From assembly GCA_028023455.1 (NCBI GenBank), contig JAQFVV010000021.1, positions 248,001 to 312,000 on the forward strand: 64,000 bases of DNA, given 5' to 3'. Below are positions 56,720 through 64,000 of this stretch, piece after piece. The notes below the pieces were generated by a model, which was not told the origin of the DNA, made no database searches, and saw only the letters and a list, made by a program, of their open reading frames with translations. Within the stretch, counting starts at the first letter, position 1; every line of letters starts with the position of its first letter. A program made the position numbers and the translations under genes. Source of the stretch: Epiperipatus broadwayi. Taxonomy: Eukaryota; Onychophora; Udeonychophora; Euonychophora; Peripatidae.

Positions 56720-57345
56720 CAATTATAATGAATAATATTTCTATAGTGAAATTTTCACTTCACCACTCTCATGCAAGGTAAAGGGACTGGTTTTTATCTG
56801 CTTTTAACACCTTGTGGTTGGATGTAATCATAAATATATGACCAAAGACGTGCGAAAAATATCTATTAATCCCCAAGATGCCCATTTTGTGCTGAACCAG
56901 CACTCACCAGTTGGCCCAGACTACAACCTCTTACACATATCGTTATCATTATGATCCCCCAAGATGCACATTTTCTGCTGAACCAGCACTCATCAATTGG
57001 TCCAGATCACAATCTCTTACACATATCTTCATTACGATCCCCCCAAGATGGATATTTTGTGCTGAATCAGCACTTGTCAGTTGATCCAGACCACAATCTC
57101 TTGCATATATCTTTATCACTACAATAATCAAGATACACGTAAGAGATTGTAGTAAAGGGCTAGGCCAACTAATGATTACAGGTTCAGCATGAAATGTGTA
57201 TCCTGGGGATAATAGAACTTTTTCACATGTCTTTGGTCTCTTTGGTCATATGTTTATGATTACCTACCCCCCTCCACAAAATGTTAAAAGCGCATGAAAA
57301 CCAGTAGTAGAAATATTATTCATTATTGGAAAATCTCTAGTCTAA
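56720..57345. repeat. Foldback element with central tandem repeats
   Basis: Left arm 56725-56940 and right arm 57130-57345 are inverted copies (GGGACTGGTTTTTATCTGCTT against its diverged complement). The GTGCTGAACCAGCAC repeats lie in the centre. The right arm matches 27640-27860. Confidence 0.75.
56871..57125 (+). repeat. Three tandem ~85-bp repeats
   Basis: Units start with CCCCAAGATG at 56871, 56957 and 57041 (periods 86 and 84). Each contains GCTGAACCAGCACT or a one-base variant and TTGGTCCAGA-CACAATCTCTT. Confidence 0.9.
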
Positions 57346-57706
57346 TGAATAACTAATAAAAATTATTAAGAAAGCCAATTATATTTGTATAACTTTTTAA
57401 AAATAGATGTTTACAGTTTCTGTAATCGGTATATAATTAATATATTTCTCTAATCTAATATTAATAGTATTAAAATGTATGCCATTCTTAACTTTTTTTT
57501 AAAAAAAATCTTACTAATAATCAGCACGCCACCTGCAGCTATATATTTTTTTTAATTCTTTGTTGTGTTATACATAAAAAAAATTGGCTATCTCTCGGTT
57601 AAACAATAGGGATTTAATCTAGTAATAGAAAATAAGTAAAAGCTTTCTGAAATTGATTTTACACATCAATAATAAAAATGGATATTAAAGAGAAAAAAAA
57701 ACATAC

Positions 57707-57769
57707 TTGTTGATTTTTTCATTCACAGTATCAATTTTCTTTTGAATAATAACTTCAGCTCTTTTCAAA
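57707..57769 (-). CDS. Candidate small exon, coiled-coil segment
   Basis: A 63-base minus-strand island between a poly-pyrimidine acceptor (T-run then TAG) and a GTATGT donor. It encodes LKRAEVIIQKKIDTVNEKIN and ends with two bases of a codon. The next island on the same strand with good sites (23697-23745) starts with one base, so the two join through AAG (Lys). Together they give one long amphipathic helix, reminiscent of the C-terminal helix of prefoldin-alpha/URI-type subunits, but I cannot confirm that family. The implied intron would be about 34 kb and full of transposons. Exons of this size can arise by chance in AT-rich DNA. Confidence 0.42.
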
Positions 57770-57864
57770 CTAAAAAAAAAAAAAAAGAAATACATGAAAA
57801 GATGAAACAAATTTTTATATAACAAAAGTTTTAATTGATGAGAAAAGAAATGCTTATATATATA

Positions 57865-58190
57865 CAGAGTGTGTCCCAATTAAAATGCGACTGGCGACTG
57901 ATTTTCCCTTCAAGCGGCCTGTAGCGCCATCTATGAATCAATGTCTATATTACTAAATGATATCCTTTGGCTACTTTATTAAAGAGTTAACATGTCTGGA
58001 CCATAAATTACAATATGAAATATATTTCATATCTTAACTCATGATGGAACAATGAACTAACATTAAATTTCATTTTAAATTAGTTGAAACTGCTACAGAA
58101 ACATTTAAAATCCATGACCCATAAGAGTGCTTTCAAGTGATATGCAAGAAGCAGGGATCACAGATAGAGCACTGAATATGATCTATACAT
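57865..58190 (+). pseudogene. mariner-type transposase relic, N-terminal part
   Basis: Starts after TATATA with CAGAGTGTGTCCCAATTAAAA, a plausible decayed terminal repeat. At about 58040 the frame reads MMEQ, a stop, TNIKFHFKLVETATETFKI, the conserved start of mariner transposases (MEQRTNIKF..KLGKTATETF). The rest is too decayed to follow. It is unlike the C-terminal relic at 25540, so it is a different insertion. Confidence 0.75.
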
Positions 58191-58590
58191 ACCCGGGATC
58201 CAGACATGCTAGGGCTTTAAAATTTTTATGATGAAATAATTAAATTATGTCCATATATAATATACATTGATTCAAAGATGGAGCAGTAGAAATCTTGGAG
58301 AGCATGTCAACTTTTCACTGGGATACTGTGACATATATCCATTTAAATATTATAATAAATTTATTTAAATCATTCACAAAAATCAACTACATATATAGAA
58401 AAAAAAAATTGTCCTTTCAAAATCTAATAAATCTTTAGCATCAGATATTATCATATTATCATTTTTAATTTCTACTAGTAAATATCACCCAAACCTGAAT
58501 AAACATTCCTATCTGCTACCCCTTATTTTTAACTCGTACATATTAATTTATGACTAATTAATCCCCAATTTTCTAAAGCTAATTATAAAC
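58191..58590. other. No gene seen
   Basis: AT-rich; may include the unreadable remainder of the mariner copy. Confidence 0.4.
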
Positions 58591-58599
58591 ATCATTAGT

Positions 58600-58740
58600 T
58601 TAATGCAGCGGCTAATTGGCTGAACCTGGAACTTAAGGGTTATGGACTGCGACTCAGCGTCACTTCTAATGTTCTAACTTCTTACAAATTCCTGAGCAAT
58701 ATTTTTTTTACAAATATATAAAACAAATATTTAATAATTA
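58600..58740 (+). repeat. tRNA-derived SINE (diverged)
   Basis: Box-A-like TTTAATGCAGCGGCTAATTGG and the family tail AACTTCTTACAAATTCCTGAG. Box B is eroded. Confidence 0.6.
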
Positions 58741-60527
58741 TATTCAGATAAAAAATTGAAAATATTAAATACAACCTTAACGCATTTTCGGTTCTCAGAA
58801 CTTTCTCTAAGATAACAGTAATATTCTTTTTTTTTTTTTACAAAAAATAAAAAGAATTAAAATGAGATGAGAAACAATGATTGTTTATTAATGGAAAACA
58901 CATTTCATCACAGTGCTTTTAGAAGCAATTTTCTTTATTCTACTACAGAGCCACATATTGTCAACTTCAGTAACCAAAGATAGTAATTGGAAAAATTATT
59001 GTACCCATATCTCCAGATTAGTATCTGGTTTATGTTCACCATTAGTGAGAAGCTTTAAGTCCTTCACATCCAGAAATATCCTTTCAATTTCATAAAGTTT
59101 AAACCTAATTCACTCGCTTACATAATTATATTGACCTGAAACTAGTCAGAAACTAGTTATTGAGTGATGAGTGAAGAGAAATACTTCTGATAGAATGTAT
59201 TAGATGTAAGTGGAAAAAGGCATGTAATGTTGTTGTTGGTATATTGTTCATAATGCTCACTGTTTGTACTATCTGGTGTTAAGAAATGTGATTTTTTTGC
59301 ATATCGCTTAGCATACACAGTGTATGTTAATAAAATGGAGACTACTTCTCACTCACAGATCCCTGCAGTGCCATTTTTAAACCAACACATAGTTTTCTTA
59401 TTAACTACAAAAATTTTATGGCAATGGCATGTTGAATCATGAGTTATTACATGAATCGTGACAACGTATTTCGAACCTGTGTAGGTTATCTTCGAAACTC
59501 TCCCTGCCATTGTGAAATATTATAAACCACTTGAAAATATTCTTATGATTCATGGCTTTACTATCATAAACATTCAACTCATTTCAAATGTTTCAGTAGC
59601 AGTTTTGCCCAATCTGAAATAAAATTTAACGTTAGCCGGCAGTTCCGTCGTGCTTAGGGTACGAAACATACAGGCATATTTCGTGTTGTAATTTGTGATT
59701 CCGAGATACTAGCATCTTAAAATTTTTGTGGATAATAGGTAAATAATGTTACCATCTAACGTGCAGGGTAGGCAGTTTGAAGAAAAAAACAATCACTTTT
59801 TCATTGGAACAGATTCAGTACATACAAATATATATTAGTAACGAAAATTTATACTACAAAAACAATTTTTTAAATATGTGGAAATGCTTAATGAATTTAA
59901 CATTAATATCACAATGAAGAAAGTCTTCAGAATTCTTATGAAGATTCTAAATTAATATGATGGTGATAAGAAATACGGTAGTAATCAGTCCAACATAAAA
60001 TCACAGACAACAGCACCTCAACCATCAGGACAAAACATATCGTCACAAGGTCCAATTTAAAGATGATCAGGAAGTGAAGCAAAAATCTTAAAAAAAAAAA
60101 AGCATTGAGACTAAAGTTAAATTGTAGACTCAACATCTTTAATTTGCATTATGTTATAATCATGTTTTTCTTTTATAAAACCAGCGACTTAATCTTACCC
60201 AATTAGGTAATTTTGAAAATGATATACCAAATACAGTAACTAATAAAAAATAGCTACTTGGACTATTTAAACATCTTAATTTTAAAACCAGCTTAAGATT
60301 ATGGGAGACAATATGCATTCGTCCCCATACAATAAAGGCCTTTCAAAAAATTGAAGCGTAGCCATAAATACACAAAAATAAAAATATTTACTTAGAAATA
60401 AACAAAAGAGAAAGATGATTTAGATATAAACACAAAAGTAATAAAAATGGAATAAAAATAAATAATATATATTAAAAAACTTTTTATATTGTACCAGTAA
60501 ATAATAATATAGAAATTTAAGCAAAAG
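58741..60527. other. Mostly featureless; family-B scrap
   Basis: A diverged family-B piece lies at 58990-59060 (minus: CTCA, CTAATGG, ACCA, CTAATCTGGAG). A GC-richer patch at about 59440-59660 includes TTCGAACCTGTGTAGGTTATC, which folds as a hairpin. No ORF of note. Confidence 0.45.
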
Positions 60528-60860
60528 TGTATTTGATTATAAATACAATTTCTACACCTTATTTCAAACACTTTTTAGCAAAAAAAATTATTATTGTATA
60601 TGTATATATTTAGACATACAATCTGATGTTTTTACTGTCTTGCCTTCTCAGAGCCATTCCTATTTCAATTTTTTAAAAATTCCCCCAAAATGTTTACACT
60701 ATTTTGAAAATTTTTAAGAAATTGAAATAGGAATGGCTCTGAGGAAGACTGCAGGGCAGTCGAAACATCAGATTGTGGGTCTATAAATATATATGCAATA
60801 AAATTTTTTTTGCAAAGTGTTTAAAATAAGGTGTAGAAATTGTATTTATATCAAATATTA
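60528..60860. repeat. Palindrome, family C
   Basis: Arms 60528-60680 and 60712-60860 pair over nearly their full length (ends ACAATTTCTACACCTTATTT and its complement). The right arm contains CTGAGGA, a perfect six-pair stem GACTGC-AGG-GCAGTC and GAAAC, that is, a hammerhead-like centre at 60739-60775, but no convincing stem I or stem III. Confidence 0.88.
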
Positions 60861-61407
60861 CAGCAAAATAAAGGAAGTTAAAGATTTAGAATATTTGATT
60901 ATGTTGTAATCATTATCAACTGAAATTAGGTTAACAAAAAGATATCACATGATTTGAGCGATACTAGCGGATTGTCTATAGAATTGTTAAATTAGTTTGT
61001 AAAAATTCCTTTCATTTTTCTTTAATACAATGGTTTTTTTTTCCATCTAATAGTCTTGGGTGATATGAATTAAAAGTAAATTTAAAGTTACAAGATTTTT
61101 CAAAATTAAAGAAGAATTAGACTAATAGTGGTATTTTTTATATAGTTACAGAGTAGCAAGTGTTGATTTAATCTTTATTTTACTCCACACCTTGGTTCAT
61201 GTTGTATTTTTGTAAAAATTGCATACAGGTTTGGGCCCTCCAGAAAAACTACAATTTATTCGAGAAGTTGTTTTTAGATCATGCACTGATAACTGAGGAA
61301 TTTAATTAAAGCATTAACATAATGGGGATCGACAATTCCAAGAAATATTTGCTGATTGCAAATATTTCTAGATAAGAGACCTTACCTTATTGGACAATGT
61401 GATTAAT
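60861..61407. other. No gene seen; half foldback copy
   Basis: Contains at about 61085-61140 a half copy of the short foldback at 32122 (CAAGATTTTTCA). Confidence 0.45.
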
Positions 61408-62010
61408 TGTTGCGGTTATCAGAAAGCTATAAAAAAGAATATATAACAACTACGACAGGCAATTCGAGTGCATCTCCAGTAGAGTTCCTGTTCAATTCCA
61501 GTAGGAGATCTCGCGTCAGTATTTCGATTAATGTCCAGCGCTCAGTGGAAATGTAGTTCACGGGTATAGCTGAAAGGGCCCACAGAAATTGGGAGACCGT
61601 AGCCTGAGAAAACCGTCCGGATAGCAGCTGAATAAAGAATTGAGTTTCTAGTGACTTTCAAGTAGAGTTACTGGTGGACTGTTGCAGAGACAGAAGCTGT
61701 AAGGAGCTTAAGGTCAGTCGCAGTGCTATACGATGAAGCGTTCATATGCAGCTAAACTGGACTGGGGCCAAGGTATGCGTAAACCTAGCCCATTATGAAT
61801 CGTTTTTGTAGCAGCCAGCCTGAAAGTTCATCGAGGGAATTGAACATTAGCGAACTGTAGAGATAGAGTTGTTGCAGACTATTCGCTATTCTGATTACTT
61901 AAAATATTGTGATTATTATATATTCATTTGCTGGCCACCCAGTCATACTTGCAGACACAGCAGTTCACCAATATATGATTTTTTGCATCCACATGTAATG
62001 TAATGCTACA
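61408..62010 (+). mobile_element. Possible solo LTR
   Basis: A 603-base GC-richer block beginning TGTTGCGG and ending TGCTACA, with an early TATA box (GCTATAAAAAAG) and no ORF. Flanks TTAAT (61403-61407) and TTAGT (62011-62015) differ at one of five bases. The length is like the firm solo LTR at 13338, but the sequences are not obviously related. Boundaries are tentative. Confidence 0.4.
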
Positions 62011-62015
62011 TTAGT

Positions 62016-64000
62016 AATTATAAATAAAAAGGAAATTGAAATAACATTACAATACTAGCCCAATTGTGCTATTTCTTCATCCTCTTGGATTATCATTTTC
62101 ATTTAAAAAATATACTTATGTCCTCTAATATGATCGCAATAATGCAGTCCTTCAAGATTTTAAAGTGCAAACTGAATGTGATGATAAAAAAAAATACTAA
62201 AATATGGAGATCAACTTTTGCTAATATTAGATAAGGAAAAAAAAAGGTAGTTGTTCTGACCATGTCATGCGTCTGCTCGATAGCGCTGTGGCTTGCAAAA
62301 GCACAGAAAAATGCTGTTTATGTGGCCCAACTTACAGCCTCTAGAACAGTCCTGTTCATATTAGCTGTTAGCAGGCATAGATGCCATTGCACACTCTGCT
62401 TTACGTCACTATGGAAATAGCACACACTTCATAGATTGCTACTGTAGAATGTGAGGGTATGGAATTCAACAGGCCATAAGTGTTTTTATGTGCATTTGAA
62501 TTAAGGATCTTATACCTTACCTGACCTACTATTACATACTAATAATTGTAAGTCCTTCACCCTGTTTCCCTACACATCTTTAAGGTAAAAATAATTACAA
62601 AAGGGTATGTCGTTGAAGCATTTCACAAAAGTCATGTGAAAAGGCCTGTTTGTGGGAGAGCAGCTATGAGAGTAATACAATGGCTGCCGTTGTCCATTGT
62701 TTTTGTAATCATAAGATCGATTCGCTCAGATTAGAGCATGTATTGGCCAATCTGAAGGATTGGAAAAACCATCAGAGGCCCCCCGCACATTCCAGTGCTA
62801 TGCACTGCCAGCTTGGTTCGCTCAGAGTAGTGAATGTATTTATTCTAATTAACATTCAGAAAATAATATATATTTTCAAAGTCTTTGTTTTATATATTTC
62901 TAAAATGCAAATTTTGTTAAATACCATGGTAAATTTTTAAAAAATACTTTGAAATATTGGCGGAGAGCAGAAACAAATAAATTATTGGCCTGGTAATGTT
63001 ACATTTCATTATTTTTGCAAGCAACAGCACCATCGAGAGGACCACATGACGCAGTCAGAACAACTACCAAAAAAAAAGCAGTTTTTAAATATTTCAGAAT
63101 AAAAATCTTGCCAGCCGTTCCTCATAAAGGAACAGCAAAACATGTACTATTCAAAAGCCTTGCTTTTTGCTATACGGAAAATACTGAGTCATTCTACATT
63201 CTTGTTTGTATCAATCAATATTGGCCAGTTATCTGCGATAATTATGGGAAGGCTACCTGAAAAAAAAAAGGTAAACTTGTTTCAAAAATTTTCCAAGTTT
63301 ATTCAGCCATGTTTCAAAATCTAAATGTAGACACAGCAGGAAGGTGCATTACATTGTGTCAAGAGGCTTAACATATATCATTCCAAATGTAAGCAATATT
63401 AATATCACCCTAACTTTGTAAGGTTTTAATATCATCACCAAAATAAATGATAATAACTTCTACTTTACCTATCAAAAAAAAAAAAAAAAAACACGATTCT
63501 AAAATGATCCAGAAAATCTTGAACATTTGCAAGCTACACTTAATGCAAATTTTTCAACACACATCAAAGTATATATAGACTAACCAACATAAATTTATCT
63601 TATGCACTAAATTTCTTACTAAGCGGAACTCCCCATACATTCCACAAAAACGACCATATATCATTACACACTTAGGAACTGTAAATTTCTACAATATTCA
63701 TTTTTCAAACTATAGACCATAAGTCGATTTAATATCATTCAAAATAATGCCATACAGTAAACAAACTCTAGCTAGCATCAAGCCTGATATTGGTTTGTAA
63801 GCTCATTGACTTATATAAAATAACGTTCAAGCAACTACAGTCTTGTACACACACCTAATATTTCATTAATCAGGATATTTTTAATCTTAACTTTAAATTA
63901 ATTAGAAAGGATTTGAACTCAGACTTTCAAGTTCTCTAATCCACTCCATCTTATACAACAGATACAGACGACAACATGTGAAAAAGATAAATGATCTTCA
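62016..64000. other. No gene identified
   Basis: GC-richer patches at 62240-62460 and 62640-62830 have an open frame (62650-62940, starting WESSYESNTMAAVVHCFC) without a recognised family. Frames at 63015-63324 likewise. The last ~100 bases (GAACTCAGACTTTCAAG) match the sequence between repeat copies at 28030-28120, so a GTGCTGAACCAGCAC-family copy probably begins just beyond the window. Confidence 0.4.

Noticed and set aside
56871-57125. Three regular repeats as a CRISPR array
   Set aside because: Repeats are contiguous ~85-bp units without unique spacers, in a eukaryotic setting with relatives scattered elsewhere.
59440-59520. Minus-strand hairpin with GAAA as a hammerhead
   Set aside because: The first box is absent and no stem I can be paired.

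Overview
The window is AT-rich, repeat-saturated invertebrate-type genomic DNA. No bacterial-style operons, rRNA or complete host protein-coding gene can be read in it. The content is metazoan: Penelope-like, RTE and other LINE retroelements, mariner and hAT DNA transposons, tRNA-derived SINEs, a decayed C2H2 zinc-finger copy, a decayed ERI-type exonuclease copy and a few exon-like islands with good splice sites. I cannot name the species or phylum.

Layout: 0-4 kb holds a LINE C-terminal relic and a Penelope-like element (PLE) GIY-YIG relic. 4-9.5 kb is mostly featureless apart from a foldback repeat and a candidate exon. 9.5-10.9 kb is a decayed RTE reverse transcriptase. 12-15.7 kb holds a candidate exon, a tRNA-like sequence, a solo LTR with perfect 5-bp target duplication, an ERI-like exonuclease pseudogene and a second PLE relic followed by a palindrome. 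19-22.7 kb is a third PLE relic followed by a 2.7-copy tandem array of a ~417-bp unit. 25.5-26 kb is a mariner relic. 27.6-34.3 kb mixes short repeats, RTE scraps, palindromes and a zinc-finger pseudogene. 38-40.5 kb is an RTE copy broken by two non-autonomous hAT elements (one with a perfect 8-bp duplication). 41.9-45 kb holds long palindromes and another hAT copy. 45.6-56.6 kb is a PLE with ~570-bp inverted flanking arms, split by a young 8.75-kb Ty3/gypsy element. 56.7-64 kb holds more foldback repeats, a mariner relic, a SINE and a possible solo LTR.

The only near-complete gene set is the Ty3/gypsy element at 46798-55551. It has 2.28-kb LTRs, an ATAT target duplication, a primer-binding site and one long Gag-Pol frame with protease, RT, RNase H and integrase. 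The integrase C-terminal GPY/F module lies in the +1 frame after a 9-A run. Its LTRs differ by roughly 1% by eye, so the insertion is recent.

The most interesting signal is RNA-level. At least a dozen copies of the palindromic/tandem repeats carry a type-I hammerhead-ribozyme layout of about 40 nt: a CUGANGA box, a short stem II, GAAA, a tiny or palindromic stem III and a GUH cleavage site. Stem I closes the motif and changes by compensating substitutions between copies. The repeats look like the terminal repeats (pLTRs) of the PLEs seen alongside them. Separately, two small coiled-coil exons on the minus strand at 57.7 and 23.7 kb have matching splice phase and may belong to one host gene with a very long, transposon-filled intron.
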